Shown: piece by piece, positions 17,318 through 26,729 of the stretch | Position numbering within the stretch: the first letter of the stretch is position 1 | Layout of the letters: every line of letters begins with the position of its first letter | Assembly (NCBI RefSeq): GCF_902460415.1 | Contig: NZ_CABPTY010000003.1 | Coordinates: 34,338-98,337 of the forward strand | Source: Campylobacter_A concisus_Y | GTDB taxonomy: Bacteria > Campylobacterota > Campylobacteria > Campylobacterales > Campylobacteraceae | Reading direction: 5' to 3' | Length of the DNA: 64,000 bases | The notes under the pieces: generated by a model | Databases searched by the model: none | Told to the model about the DNA's origin: nothing | What the model saw: the letters and a program-made list of their open reading frames with translations, nothing else | Position numbers and translations under genes: made by a program

Positions 17318-18658
17318 ATGACTTGGAACCGCGATAGCTGGAGAGAATTTAATATCTTGCAACAACCAAAATACCCAGATTTAAAAGAGCTTAAAGAGGT
17401 CGAAGAAAAATTAAAATCACTTCCTCCTTTGGTCTTTGCTGGCGAGGCTAGAAGCTTAAAAGAAGAACTTGCAAAAGTTTGCAATGGCGAGGCATTTTTG
17501 CTTCAAGGTGGCGACTGCGCTGAGAGCTTTACAAATTTTAATGCAAACAACATCAGAGATATGTTTAAGGTTTTACTTCAAATGGCGATAGTTTTAACCT
17601 TTGCTGGTGGCTATCCAGTGGTCAAAGTGGGCCGCGTAGCAGGGCAGTTTGCAAAGCCTAGAAGTAGCGATTTTGAAGAGGTAAATGGCGTTAAGCTTCC
17701 AAGCTATAGAGGCGACATCATAAATGGCTTTGAATTTGACGAAAAGGCAAGAGTGCCTGATCCAAAACGTATGATAGAGGCGTATTATCAAAGCGCATCT
17801 ACGATGAACTTACTTAGAGCCTTTTCAAGAGGCGGTTTGGCCGACCTACATCAAGTGCATAAGTGGAATTTGGGCTTTGTTAAAAAGCCAGAGATCGGCG
17901 AAAAATACGCAAAACTAGCTGATGAACTAACAAAGACACTATCATTTATGGCAGCTTGTGGCATCACTTCAGCAAATACGCCAGTCATAAATCAAACCGC
18001 GGTTTACACATCTCACGAGGCACTTTTACTACCTTACGAGGAGGCTTTAACTAGAGTTGATAGTCTTAGCGGTGAGTGGTACGACTGCTCGGCTCATATG
18101 CTTTGGATAGGCGAAAGAACGCGTGGCATAAACGACGCTCACGTACATTTTTTAAGCGGTGTAAAAAATCCTATCGGTGTAAAGATCGGACCAAGTGCAA
18201 AGGCTGAGGATGTCATCGCGCTTGCAAATAAGCTAAATCCAGAAAATGAAGCTGGCAGACTAAATGTAATAATCAGAATGGGTGCTGATAAGATAGGCGA
18301 AAATTTACCAAAAATTTTAAGAGAGCTAAAGCGAGAAGGGCTAAATATCGTTTATAGCATCGATCCGATGCATGGCAACACTGTAAAAACCTCAAATAAC
18401 TACAAAACCAGAGAATTTGACAAGATAATAAGTGAAGTTAGAAGCTTTTTTGAAATTCACAAAGCTGAGGGTACAAGAGCTGGCGGTGTGCATCTTGAGA
18501 TGACAGGCCAAGACGTGACTGAGTGTACGGGCGGGGCATTAAATATCACTGAAAGTTCGCTTGAGCAAAGATATGAAACACAATGTGATCCAAGACTAAA
18601 TGCTGATCAGGCACTTGAGCTTGCATTTTTGATGGCTGATCTGGTTAAAAAAGCTTAA
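17318..18658 (+). CDS. aroG: Type II DAHP synthase
   Basis: This enzyme condenses phosphoenolpyruvate and erythrose-4-phosphate to DAHP, the first step of the shikimate pathway. At 446 residues it is the type II (plant/Helicobacter-like) form, not the 350-residue type I. Motifs include LLQGGDCAESF (about residues 60-70, metal-ligand Cys), GRVAGQFAKPRSSDFE, HMLWIGERTRG, GVKIGPS, SIDPMHGNT and GVHLEMTGQDVTECTGG. AAGATAGGAAAATAA precedes ATG 17318. The flavin oxidoreductase gene follows after 24 bases. No leader peptide for attenuation is visible. Confidence 0.96.
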   Translation: MTWNRDSWREFNILQQPKYPDLKELKEVEEKLKSLPPLVFAGEARSLKEELAKVCNGEAFLLQGGDCAESFTNFNANNIRDMFKVLLQMAIVLTFAGGYPVVKVGRVAGQFAKPRSSDFEEVNGVKLPSYRGDIINGFEFDEKARVPDPKRMIEAYYQSASTMNLLRAFSRGGLADLHQVHKWNLGFVKKPEIGEKYAKLADELTKTLSFMAACGITSANTPVINQTAVYTSHEALLLPYEEALTRVDSLSGEWYDCSAHMLWIGERTRGINDAHVHFLSGVKNPIGVKIGPSAKAEDVIALANKLNPENEAGRLNVIIRMGADKIGENLPKILRELKREGLNIVYSIDPMHGNTVKTSNNYKTREFDKIISEVRSFFEIHKAEGTRAGGVHLEMTGQDVTECTGGALNITESSLEQRYETQCDPRLNADQALELAFLMADLVKKA

Positions 18659-18682
18659 AATTTATAAAATTTGGAGAAAAAG

Positions 18683-19639
18683 ATGGTAAATGTTTATGAT
18701 CTAATTGTTGTTGGTGGCGGACCTTGCGGGATTGCTAGCGTAGTTGAGGCAAAAAGAAATGGCTTAAACAACGTTTTGCTTCTTGAAAAAGGCGATAATC
18801 ACAGCCAAACGATAAGAAAATTTTATAAAGATAATAAACGCGTAGATAAAGAGTATAAAGGGCAAGATAGCACGATACATGGTGTAGTTTCATTTGAGGA
18901 TGGCACGAAAGAGAGCACGCTTGATTATTTTGACAAGCTGCTTGATACTGAAAAGATTGAAGCTTTTTTTAACTCTGAAGTAGAGAGCGTGAAAAAAGAC
19001 GGAGAAATTTTTAAAGTAACTACCTCAAAAGCCGTCTATGAAGCTAAAAATGTGATGATATCAATTGGCAAAATGGGACGACCAAATAAGCCTGATTATA
19101 AAATCCCGCCTTCACTAAACTCAGTTGTAAATTTTAACCTCGATAGCTGTACAAACGGCGAAAAGGTGCTTGTCGTAGGTGGCGGAAACTCAGCAGTTGA
19201 GTATGCGATTGAGCTTTGCCAATACAATAAAACCACAATCGCTTATAGAAAAGATAATTTTAGCCGCGTAAATGAGACAAATTTAAGTGCACTTTGGGAG
19301 CTAGAAAAGCATGGTAAGATAAAAGTTAGGCTAAATCACGATATAAAAGAGATAGATAACGAATCAGGCAAAGTTAGAGTGCATTACGAAAATGGCAAAA
19401 TTCGCGTTTATGACAGAGTTGTCTATGCAATAGGTGGCTCAAGTCCGGTTGATTTTTTACAAAAATGTCAGATAAAAATTGATGAAAAAGGTACTCCAAT
19501 AGTTGATAGTAACTACCAAAGTAGCGTGCCAGGACTTTATGTGGGCGGTGACATCGTGCTAAAAAATGGTGGCTCAATAGTCGTTGCTCTAAATCACGCT
19601 CATCACGTCATAAAAGACATTTTAAAGGGCAAGGCATAA
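18683..19639 (+). CDS. FAD/NAD(P)-dependent oxidoreductase (thioredoxin-reductase-like)
   Basis: A 318-residue flavoprotein with an N-terminal FAD-binding Rossmann motif (LIVVGGGPCGIASVVEA) and a second NAD(P)H motif (VLVVGGGNSAVEYAIEL, about residues 162-178). The C-terminal FAD block PGLYVGGDIV is present. There is no CxxC redox pair in the NADPH domain, so it is not a classical thioredoxin reductase; it resembles YpdA-type or ferredoxin/flavodoxin-reductase-like proteins. I start at ATG 18683 with GGAGA eight bases upstream, in preference to an in-frame TTG at 18671. Physiological substrate unknown. Confidence 0.85.
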   Translation: MVNVYDLIVVGGGPCGIASVVEAKRNGLNNVLLLEKGDNHSQTIRKFYKDNKRVDKEYKGQDSTIHGVVSFEDGTKESTLDYFDKLLDTEKIEAFFNSEVESVKKDGEIFKVTTSKAVYEAKNVMISIGKMGRPNKPDYKIPPSLNSVVNFNLDSCTNGEKVLVVGGGNSAVEYAIELCQYNKTTIAYRKDNFSRVNETNLSALWELEKHGKIKVRLNHDIKEIDNESGKVRVHYENGKIRVYDRVVYAIGGSSPVDFLQKCQIKIDEKGTPIVDSNYQSSVPGLYVGGDIVLKNGGSIVVALNHAHHVIKDILKGKA

Positions 19640-19641
19640 GC

Positions 19642-21894
19642 TTGATAAATAAAATTTTACTAGCTATTTTTTGTTTGATAGTTGGCTTTTGCCTATCGTT
19701 TTTTAAATCTCCAAAAGAAGATGAAGCGCCAAAAGATACTAATCAAACGATTTATTCTATAAATTTTGACAATTTGCCAGAAGAAGAGAGACAAAAATAC
19801 ATCAGTAAAGACGATCTTTACGAATATGGCGGATATATAACTCCAAAAAGCTATATCCAAAATTTTACTGAAACGAACGATCAAAATTTATCAAATGATG
19901 TAAACGAACTTCAAGAACAAGTTCGTGAGCTAAGCAAAAAAAATAAAATTTTAGCTACTGATAATGTTGATATCAGCGAGAAAAATTTAGACTTTATAGG
20001 CAAAATTTCAGAGATGAAAAAAAATATCGAAAATGAAAAAAATGAGATAGTTGAGAAAAACCAAAAGACGCTAGGCGAGCTTGAGGCACAACACTTTGAA
20101 AATATACAAACTCTCACAAAACGACTAAATGAAGCTCAAGCTGATATGATAGAGAGCTCAAAAGCCTATGAAAAAAAGATAATAGACCTTGAAAATGCGA
20201 TAAATGAGGCAAAAAATGGCGATGAAAGTAAGGTAAAAGATATCGAAGCAAATTTTGCTAAATTTAAAGAGATGGCTGAGGCAAATTACACAGCTTTAAA
20301 AGAGCAAAATATAGAGCTAAATACGACACTGGCTCAAAAAGACGCGCTAATAAAAGAGTATGAAAATACTCAAAATGAAAAAGATAAAAACGAAAAAAGA
20401 GAAATTTTGCTTTTAAAAGAGGAGATCGAGCGAGCAAAAAATGACGCTAATACACAAAAATTTAACTACGAAAAAGAGATAAATGCACTAACTGATGGCT
20501 TTGAAACGCAAAAGAGTGTTATGGAGGATGAGCTTTCAAAAAAGGCAAATAAGATAATTGATCTTGAGGAAGCACTTGAGTCAAGCAGGACCGCCTTAAA
20601 AGACAGAATTTATGAGCTTGATGAGATAAAGAAAAATTTAAACTCAAAAGATTTGGCAGTTGAAAACTATAATGGTAAAAATTTAGAGCTAAACGCCTCT
20701 CTTGCAGCACTTCATAAAAGTTTTAATGATTTAAAAGAAAAAAATCTTAAAAGCGAGCAGGAAAATAAACTCGCAAATGAAAATATAAGCTCGCTTAAAA
20801 AAGAACTTGAACGGGTAAATTTGATAAACAAAAAGCTAGAGAAGCAAAATTTAGATGCAAATACAAGTCTAAATGAGCTAAATAAAAAGCTAAATTTAAG
20901 TGAAGAGAGCTTTAAAAATGCACGAGATGAGCTAAAGACGCTTGATACAAAGACAAATAAATTTTTAAAAACTTTGTTTGAGCAAAATCAAACTATCTCT
21001 TTGCAGACCCAAAAGCTTGGTTTAAATGACAGCGAGTTGAAAAATTTAAGTGCAAAGATAAACTCAAAAGATGAAAAGATAAAAGAGCTGGAAAATAATC
21101 TCACTCAAACAAGTCAAATGCTAGCAGCAAAGCAAAGTGAGTTAGAAGCTCAAAAAAGGACGCTAAAGATCGATATGCAAAACTATGAAATTTTGCGTCA
21201 GCAAATAAATATTTTGCAAAAGAAGATAGCTGATACGTCGGCCCTTTTTGCTGATAGCAATAAAAGCGGCGGTAAAAATTTACTAAGCTTACAAAATGAG
21301 CTTGAAAGCGCAAAACATAAGTTAAACGAGAGTAATAAGACGATTGAGAGGTTAAATTCTAAAATAAATGAACTTAGCTCATCTAGCGTAAAAGGAAGTC
21401 CGGTAAATGCCAAAATCATCGAACTTCAAAAAGATATCGAGCAAAATTTAAATAGGCAAGATGAGCTCGAAAATGAAAATGTAAATTTAAAAAATATTTT
21501 GCAAGCTACGACAAAACCTGAAACTCCAACAAAGCTAGTTTTGATCTCTAGCCTTGAGTGTGATGACATGGATGTAAAAGATAAGATTAGCGTGATGTGT
21601 AAGAATAGAGTGAGCGAATTTTTACAAAGATTTAACTCAAACTACCTTTATGAGATAATTCCGATCGTAGATAAGAAAAATTTTGTCATTCCATCAAATG
21701 TGGCTCAAAGCATCAAAAAAGACGATCTTGGTAGGCTAAATAACTATGTAAATTATGGCGTTGGTAAAGAGCGCGCAAAGGCAGCAGCCGAGCTTATAAA
21801 AGAAGAATTTGGCGATTTTGCAAGGATCAGCTTTAGCTCTGAAGTGATCGTAAAAGATGTCACGCGTGGCTTTATCATCAAGGTTTATAGATGA
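19642..21894 (+). CDS. Long coiled-coil membrane protein with OmpA-like C-terminus
   Basis: A 750-residue protein with one N-terminal membrane segment (ILLAIFCLIVGFCLSFF, about residues 4-20), roughly 500 residues of nearly continuous heptad coiled coil (about 80-600), and a globular C-terminal domain (about 630-750). The C-terminal part, NYVNYGVGKERAKAAAELIK and later FSSEVIVKDVTRGF, resembles a degenerate OmpA/peptidoglycan-binding fold. The start is a TTG two bases after the previous stop, and the next gene overlaps its end by four bases. A structural role spanning the periplasm is plausible but is inference. Two cysteines (SLECDD, VMCKNR) could form a disulphide. Confidence 0.75.
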   Translation: MINKILLAIFCLIVGFCLSFFKSPKEDEAPKDTNQTIYSINFDNLPEEERQKYISKDDLYEYGGYITPKSYIQNFTETNDQNLSNDVNELQEQVRELSKKNKILATDNVDISEKNLDFIGKISEMKKNIENEKNEIVEKNQKTLGELEAQHFENIQTLTKRLNEAQADMIESSKAYEKKIIDLENAINEAKNGDESKVKDIEANFAKFKEMAEANYTALKEQNIELNTTLAQKDALIKEYENTQNEKDKNEKREILLLKEEIERAKNDANTQKFNYEKEINALTDGFETQKSVMEDELSKKANKIIDLEEALESSRTALKDRIYELDEIKKNLNSKDLAVENYNGKNLELNASLAALHKSFNDLKEKNLKSEQENKLANENISSLKKELERVNLINKKLEKQNLDANTSLNELNKKLNLSEESFKNARDELKTLDTKTNKFLKTLFEQNQTISLQTQKLGLNDSELKNLSAKINSKDEKIKELENNLTQTSQMLAAKQSELEAQKRTLKIDMQNYEILRQQINILQKKIADTSALFADSNKSGGKNLLSLQNELESAKHKLNESNKTIERLNSKINELSSSSVKGSPVNAKIIELQKDIEQNLNRQDELENENVNLKNILQATTKPETPTKLVLISSLECDDMDVKDKISVMCKNRVSEFLQRFNSNYLYEIIPIVDKKNFVIPSNVAQSIKKDDLGRLNNYVNYGVGKERAKAAAELIKEEFGDFARISFSSEVIVKDVTRGFIIKVYR

Positions 21895-22598
21895 TCTTGG
21901 CTCAGCTAAAAAGTGGCTATCGCTACAACAGCGATACGCTGGTACTTTATGATTTTATAAGATCAAGTTTGAAAAATTTTTCAGGCAGGATTTTAGACGT
22001 TGGCGCAGGGTGCGGGGTACTTGGGCTTTTGCTTAAACGCGACTTTAAAAATTCCAGCCTAAGCTTGCTTGATATCTTGCAGATAAATGGTGAAATTTCT
22101 AAATTTAATGCCAGTAAGAATGGCTTGGAGGCAGAAATTATAAATGCTAATTTTGCAGATTTTAAAGATAGTGAGAAATTTGACCTCATCGTATCAAATC
22201 CGCCATTTTATCACGAGGGTACGAAACAAAGCGAAGATGAGCATATAAAGGCTAGTAGATACACAAGCTCTTTGGGTCTAAAAGACTTTATAAAAGGTAT
22301 AAGCATAAATTTAAAACCTCACAAAAGGGCATTTTTTTGCTATGCACCTGATGATCTTAGCCAGATCGTAATGTGTCTAAAAGAGTTTAAGCTAAATTTA
22401 GTAAGCCTAAAATTTATTCATACAAAGGCTGATAAGCCAGCAAATTTGGCCTTGTTTGAGGTAAGAAATAATTCAAACTCAAAGCTAAAAATTTTGCCAC
22501 CTTTGGTAATGAGCGAAAATGGCTCGCATACAAAAGAGGCAATTGAAATTTTTAAAAAAGCTGATACAAACAGCGTTGATTATCAGGAGCTAACGTGA
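21891..22598 (+). CDS. TrmN6-like SAM-dependent methyltransferase
   Basis: A 235-residue class I methyltransferase with the SAM motif RILDVGAGCGVLGLLL (about residues 30-45) and the catalytic motif LIVSNPPFYHEG (about 94-105), the NPPF signature of N6-adenine and N5-glutamine enzymes. The N-terminal YRYNSDTLVLYDFI and the extent match the tRNA1(Val) A37 N6-methyltransferase group (TrmN6/YfiC), so a tRNA is the best guess for substrate. It overlaps its neighbours by four bases on each side. Confidence 0.82.
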   Translation: MILAQLKSGYRYNSDTLVLYDFIRSSLKNFSGRILDVGAGCGVLGLLLKRDFKNSSLSLLDILQINGEISKFNASKNGLEAEIINANFADFKDSEKFDLIVSNPPFYHEGTKQSEDEHIKASRYTSSLGLKDFIKGISINLKPHKRAFFCYAPDDLSQIVMCLKEFKLNLVSLKFIHTKADKPANLALFEVRNNSNSKLKILPPLVMSENGSHTKEAIEIFKKADTNSVDYQELT

Positions 22599-22960
22599 GA
22601 GTGCAAGGCTTTAGCTATGAGTTTGATGCCAGCTTTTGCGAGAGCTGCGGCGGTAAGTGTTGCACGGGAGAGAGTGGCTACATCTGGATAAATGAAGAAG
22701 AAATTTCAAAATTTTGCACTGCATTTCATATGAGTAAAGATGAGTTTGAAAAGCAGTTTTTAATAAGAGTTGGGCTAAGGTGTAGCATAAAAGAGAAGCC
22801 TTATGAAGATGGCTTTGCTTGTGTATTTTTTGATGAAAAAAATAAAAACTGCTCAGTCTATGAGCTAAGGCCACAGCAGTGTAGGACTTTTCCGTTTTGG
22901 AATTATTTTAAAAAAAATTTAAAGGAGCTAAAAGCAGAATGCATTGGCGTAAAATTTTAG
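22595..22960 (+). CDS. YkgJ-family cysteine-cluster protein
   Basis: A 121-residue protein with the YkgJ zinc/iron-chelating cysteine cluster: CESCGGKCCTG (residues 15-25), a central LRCSIKEK, and NCSVYELRPQQCRTFPFW near the C-terminus. Members are thought to bind a metal or an Fe-S cluster; no reaction is established. It begins four bases inside the methyltransferase gene, and its 3' end overlaps the TPR gene by 22 bases, so all three should be translated together. Confidence 0.88.
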   Translation: MRVQGFSYEFDASFCESCGGKCCTGESGYIWINEEEISKFCTAFHMSKDEFEKQFLIRVGLRCSIKEKPYEDGFACVFFDEKNKNCSVYELRPQQCRTFPFWNYFKKNLKELKAECIGVKF

Positions 22961-24204
22961 TATTTTTTATGAGCGTATTTTTTAATTCGCAGCTACTTTT
23001 GGCTGACGATAATAAAAGTATAAATTTACGCCTAATGCAAGCTTTATTGTTTCAAGATAGCGGAGATGTGAATGCTAGCATTCAAGCTTACTCAAACATT
23101 TTTAAAGATACAAATCAAAAAGCTTATTTAAAAGAGGCGATCAAACTCGCCTTTGCTACAAAAAATGAAAATTTAGACGCTTTGATAAGTGAAGGCGAAA
23201 AAAGCTTAAAAGACGACAGCGATTTTATCCGTATAAAGGTGGCAAATTTAGTAAATCTTTCAAAGCTAAATGAGGCTAAAAGTTTAATGCAAGAGCTTGC
23301 CACAAAAGAGCCAAATGCCCAAAATTTACTCATGCTTGGCACTATTTGTATGATGCAAAATGAAACAACGACTGCGCTAAAATACTTTGAAGAGGCATAC
23401 TCGCTAAAGCAAGAAGAAGAAAATTTGCTCCGTATCGTTGATATTTTGATAAATCGCATGGATAAGATAAAAGACGCTACAAAATATCTTGAAAAATTTA
23501 GAGATGAACAAGGCTGCACGCTAAAGACTTGCGAGCTTTTGGCTGAAATTTACTCCCAGCAAAGAAATTTCCCAAAAGTGATCGAACTCTTTGAAGAGCT
23601 TTATGAGCTAAATCACGATACTTCGTATATTGATAAGATCGTGCAGTTTTTTATCTATGATAAAAATTACAAAGCAGCAATTGAAATTTTAAAAAAATAT
23701 AGCTACAACGATGTGGCACTTATGGATCTTTATGCGGCGACTAGTAATTTCGGTGACGCATACATACTTGCTGTTAAAATTTATAATGACAGCAGGGATT
23801 TAAATTTTTTAGCAAAAGCCGCGATTTACGAATACGAGATGAATAAAGATACCTTGAACGAACAAAAAATGGCTGAAATTTTAGATAAATTTGAAGCTAG
23901 CGTGCCAAAGCTAGAAAATGATATGTTTTTTAACTATTATGGCTACTTGCTGATAGATCATGATATTGATCCTAGAAAGGGTATAGAGCTTGTGCAAAGG
24001 GCACTTACCATCTCGCCCGAGTCACCTTATTATGAGGATTCGCTAGCGTGGGGATATTTTAAGCTCGGTGAGTGCAAAAAAGCAAAAAGTATCATGCAGC
24101 ATGCAATGAAAGATGTTGATTTTAGGACTTCAAAAGAGGCAAAAGAGCATTTGCACCTAATAGAGCGCTGTATAATAAATCTAAACAAAAGGCTTAAAAA
24201 ATGA
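22939..24204 (+). CDS. Periplasmic TPR-repeat protein
   Basis: A 421-residue protein with an N-terminal hydrophobic segment ending in a probable signal cleavage site (FFNSQLLLADD, about residues 14-24), followed by tandem TPR-like helical pairs such as NAQNLLMLGTICMMQNETTT and EEAYSLKQEEENLLRIVDIL. TPR arrays mediate protein-protein contact; no partner is evident. ATG 22939 lies within the end of the Cys-cluster gene, and ATG 22969 is an alternative. The end overlaps trpC by four bases. Confidence 0.82.
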   Translation: MHWRKILVFFMSVFFNSQLLLADDNKSINLRLMQALLFQDSGDVNASIQAYSNIFKDTNQKAYLKEAIKLAFATKNENLDALISEGEKSLKDDSDFIRIKVANLVNLSKLNEAKSLMQELATKEPNAQNLLMLGTICMMQNETTTALKYFEEAYSLKQEEENLLRIVDILINRMDKIKDATKYLEKFRDEQGCTLKTCELLAEIYSQQRNFPKVIELFEELYELNHDTSYIDKIVQFFIYDKNYKAAIEILKKYSYNDVALMDLYAATSNFGDAYILAVKIYNDSRDLNFLAKAAIYEYEMNKDTLNEQKMAEILDKFEASVPKLENDMFFNYYGYLLIDHDIDPRKGIELVQRALTISPESPYYEDSLAWGYFKLGECKKAKSIMQHAMKDVDFRTSKEAKEHLHLIERCIINLNKRLKK

Positions 24205-24986
24205 TACTTGATGAGATAATAAAAAAGACTAAAGATGATCTTGAAAAAAGAAAAGCAGACTTCCCTGAGGAGTGGCTTGGTCGCTCGCTCGCGTATAATC
24301 CATACGTGCCAAGAGATGTTTTAAATGCACTTAGAGCAAGTCAAAATGAGCCGATAAAAATCATAGCCGAGATCAAAAAGGCAAGCCCTAGCAAAGGCGT
24401 GATAAGAGAGGATTTTGAACCTATAAAAATCGCTCAGGAATACGAGCCATACGCAAATGCTTTTAGTATCTTGACTGAACCACATTGGTTTAAAGGCAAC
24501 ATCGAGTATATCACGCAAGTTCGCCGCTACGCCTCAAGGCCGATCCTTAGAAAAGATTTTATCGTTGATAAGTATCAAATTCTTGAAGCTCTTGTTTATG
24601 GAGCAGACTTTATCTTGCTCATCGCAAAAGCATTAACTCAAAATGAGCTAAAAGAGTTTTTAGACTACGCTCATCATTTAGGTCTTGAAGTTTTGGTTGA
24701 AACTCACGACGCGAGTGATGTGAAAAAGGCTATCTTTGCAGGAGCAAATATAATAGGTATAAATCATAGAAATTTAGATGATTTTACGATGGATATGAGC
24801 CTTTGTGAGAAGCTCATACCACTTTTACCAAATGGCAAGATAATAGTCGCTGAAAGCGGTCTTTACGAGCATGAACAGCTTAGAGAGCTAAGTAAAATAG
24901 GCGTAGATGCTTTCTTGATAGGAGAGCATTTTATGAGGCAAGATAATATAAAAAATGCCGTCAAAAAGATAAAGGAGGGTGAGTAA
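24201..24986 (+). CDS. trpC: Indole-3-glycerol phosphate synthase
   Basis: TrpC closes the indole ring from CdRP in tryptophan biosynthesis. The 261-residue TIM-barrel protein shows the catalytic blocks IIAEIKKASPSKGVI (about residues 54-68), PILRKDFIVDKYQI, FILLIAKAL, LEVLVETHDASDV, GINHRNLDDFTMD and IIVAESGLYEHEQL. It is monofunctional (no fused TrpF) and separate from other trp genes, inside a run of unrelated genes; overlaps of four and one bases with its neighbours imply co-expression with them rather than tryptophan-specific control here. Confidence 0.96.
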   Translation: MILDEIIKKTKDDLEKRKADFPEEWLGRSLAYNPYVPRDVLNALRASQNEPIKIIAEIKKASPSKGVIREDFEPIKIAQEYEPYANAFSILTEPHWFKGNIEYITQVRRYASRPILRKDFIVDKYQILEALVYGADFILLIAKALTQNELKEFLDYAHHLGLEVLVETHDASDVKKAIFAGANIIGINHRNLDDFTMDMSLCEKLIPLLPNGKIIVAESGLYEHEQLRELSKIGVDAFLIGEHFMRQDNIKNAVKKIKEGE

Positions 24987-25468
24987 TGCAGCACCTTTGT
25001 GCCCCTTGGAGAAGCGAATACTTTAGCGCTAAAAAAGATAGCTGTGTTTTTTGTGACGTTATAAACTCAGATGATGATGATAAAAATGGCGTACTTTTTC
25101 GAGCTAAGCATTGTTTTGGGATTATGAATTTATATCCGTATTCTCCAGGACATTTTATGATAATACCAAATCAGCATACCGATAAGATCGAAGAGCTTGA
25201 TGAGCAGACTTGGTTTGAGATGAGTAAATTTGTAAGGCTTGGAGTTGAAATTTTAAAAAAAGAGCTTTATGCTAATGGCGTAAATATAGGTATGAATTTA
25301 GGCAAGGCAGCGGGAGCTGGCATAGCTGAGCATGTGCATTATCACCTTGTGCCAAGGTGGAGCGGAGATACAAATTTTATAACTACTATCTCTGATGTGA
25401 GAGTAAATGGCACGCCATTTCATCCACTTTTTGAGAAACTAAAAAAGGCATTTAGTGCCGTTATTTGA
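24986..25468 (+). CDS. HIT-family nucleotide hydrolase
   Basis: A 160-residue HIT-superfamily protein with the catalytic triad motif EHVHYHLVPRW (HxHxH, about residues 112-122) preceded by MNLGKAAGAGIA. The N-terminal HLCAPWRSEYF and CVFCDV give a possible zinc site. These proteins hydrolyse or transfer nucleotidyl groups (AP4A- or adenylate-type substrates). It overlaps trpC by one base and mnmH by 14 bases. Confidence 0.9.
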   Translation: MQHLCAPWRSEYFSAKKDSCVFCDVINSDDDDKNGVLFRAKHCFGIMNLYPYSPGHFMIIPNQHTDKIEELDEQTWFEMSKFVRLGVEILKKELYANGVNIGMNLGKAAGAGIAEHVHYHLVPRWSGDTNFITTISDVRVNGTPFHPLFEKLKKAFSAVI

Positions 25469-26462
25469 GCTTGATGTAGAGCAGTGGCTAGAGAAAAGAA
25501 GCTCTTTTGAAATTTTAATAGACGCAAGATCACCACATGAATTTTCATATTCACACATAAAAGATGCCATAAATTTATACGCTTTAAATGACGCGGAACA
25601 TAAAGAGGTAGGCACGATCTATAAAAGCGATAGATCCCTAGCAAAGAGCCTTGGCGCAAAATATATCTGCAAAAATTTACAAAATATCATTGATGAGGTT
25701 TATAAAAGAGCCAAGGTTGGTTCAGCTATTGGCATCTACTGCGCTAAAGGTGGGCTTAGATCAAATTCTGTTGGCTATGTGCTAAGTATGATAGGATATA
25801 GAGTTTTTAGGCTTAGTGGTGGCTATAAAACTTATAGAAATCATGTTTTAGAATTTCTAAATCGACCTTTAAGCACGAAATTTATCACTCTTTTTGGAAA
25901 TACTGGCTGCTATAAAAGTAAGCTAATAAGGACTCTAAGCCCGTCAATAGACCTTGAAGCTATGGCAAATCATTTAGGCTCTGTCTTTGGAGCGATAAAT
26001 GGCGCGCAGCCAAGCCAAAAAAGCTTTGAAGATGCGTTGTTTGAAAAGCTCATCACGCTAAAAGATAAAATTTGCTTTATTGAGGGTGAGAGCAGAAGGA
26101 TAGGCTCGTTAAGTTTGCCAAAAAGTCTTTATGAGGCGATGCGTAGTGGCATAAATGTCGAAGTAAGTGCAAGTTTAGAAAAAAGAATTTCTTGTATAGT
26201 AGATGACTATAAAAGTGTGGATAAAGCCTTTTTTGACGAATGTATGAAGAAAATTTCACCATTTATCGATAAAAAAGCTAGAGATGAAGCTGTGGCTAAA
26301 TTTAATGAAAATGACATTGCTAAAGTAGCTGAAATTTTACTCACAAAATACTACGACAAAGTCTACAAGAAAAACGAAAATATTAATGTTTTTATAAATT
26401 CTGACGACTTTGACGAAGCCGTTAAAAAGCTAAATAATATAAAAAATGAAGCAAAATTTTAG
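25455..26462 (+). CDS. mnmH: tRNA 2-selenouridine synthase MnmH
   Basis: MnmH (SelU/YbbB) replaces sulphur by selenium at the wobble 2-thiouridine using selenophosphate, with a geranylated intermediate. The 335-residue protein has an N-terminal rhodanese domain (ILIDARSPHEFSYSHIKDAI and the catalytic CAKGGLRS, about residues 96-103) and a P-loop domain (LFGNTGCYKSKLI, about 144-156; EGESRRIGSL later). Start is GTG 25455, overlapping the HIT gene by 14 bases. Its presence implies selenophosphate synthesis (SelD) elsewhere in the genome. A strong hairpin follows. Confidence 0.92.
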   Translation: MPLFELDVEQWLEKRSSFEILIDARSPHEFSYSHIKDAINLYALNDAEHKEVGTIYKSDRSLAKSLGAKYICKNLQNIIDEVYKRAKVGSAIGIYCAKGGLRSNSVGYVLSMIGYRVFRLSGGYKTYRNHVLEFLNRPLSTKFITLFGNTGCYKSKLIRTLSPSIDLEAMANHLGSVFGAINGAQPSQKSFEDALFEKLITLKDKICFIEGESRRIGSLSLPKSLYEAMRSGINVEVSASLEKRISCIVDDYKSVDKAFFDECMKKISPFIDKKARDEAVAKFNENDIAKVAEILLTKYYDKVYKKNENINVFINSDDFDEAVKKLNNIKNEAKF

Positions 26463-26496
26463 GCTTATTTTAATTAAAAAATTAAGCCTAAAATTT
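26454..26496 (+). terminator. Terminator after mnmH
   Basis: AAATTTTAGGCTTA (26454-26467) and TAAGCCTAAAATTT (26483-26496) form a perfect 14 bp stem with an AT-rich loop that can extend the helix. It ends the run that started at aroG, before ilvI has its own promoter. Confidence 0.8.
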
Positions 26497-26693
26497 ATAC
26501 AAATTAGTTTTAGCTCTTAAAATTTTATAGTCTTTGCTCACTTAAATTTATCAATTTTACTAAAAATAGTACATTAAATTTTATGTAAAATATTTTGTAT
26601 TATTTTTCTAAGATGGTAAAAAATTTTTTAAGAAAATCAAAGTAACACCTAAAATTCGCTAGAAAGTTAAAATGGATTTAAAATGCTTTGGGA

Positions 26694-26699
26694 TATAAT
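26694..26699 (+). promoter_or_regulatory. Sigma-70 promoter for ilvI
   Basis: TATAAT preceded by CTTTGGGA, about 31 bases before ATG 26730. The short remaining leader leaves no room for a classical branched-chain leader peptide. Confidence 0.65.
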
Positions 26700-26729
26700 T
26701 TGCGATAAATTTATCAAAAGGCTAAAGTG

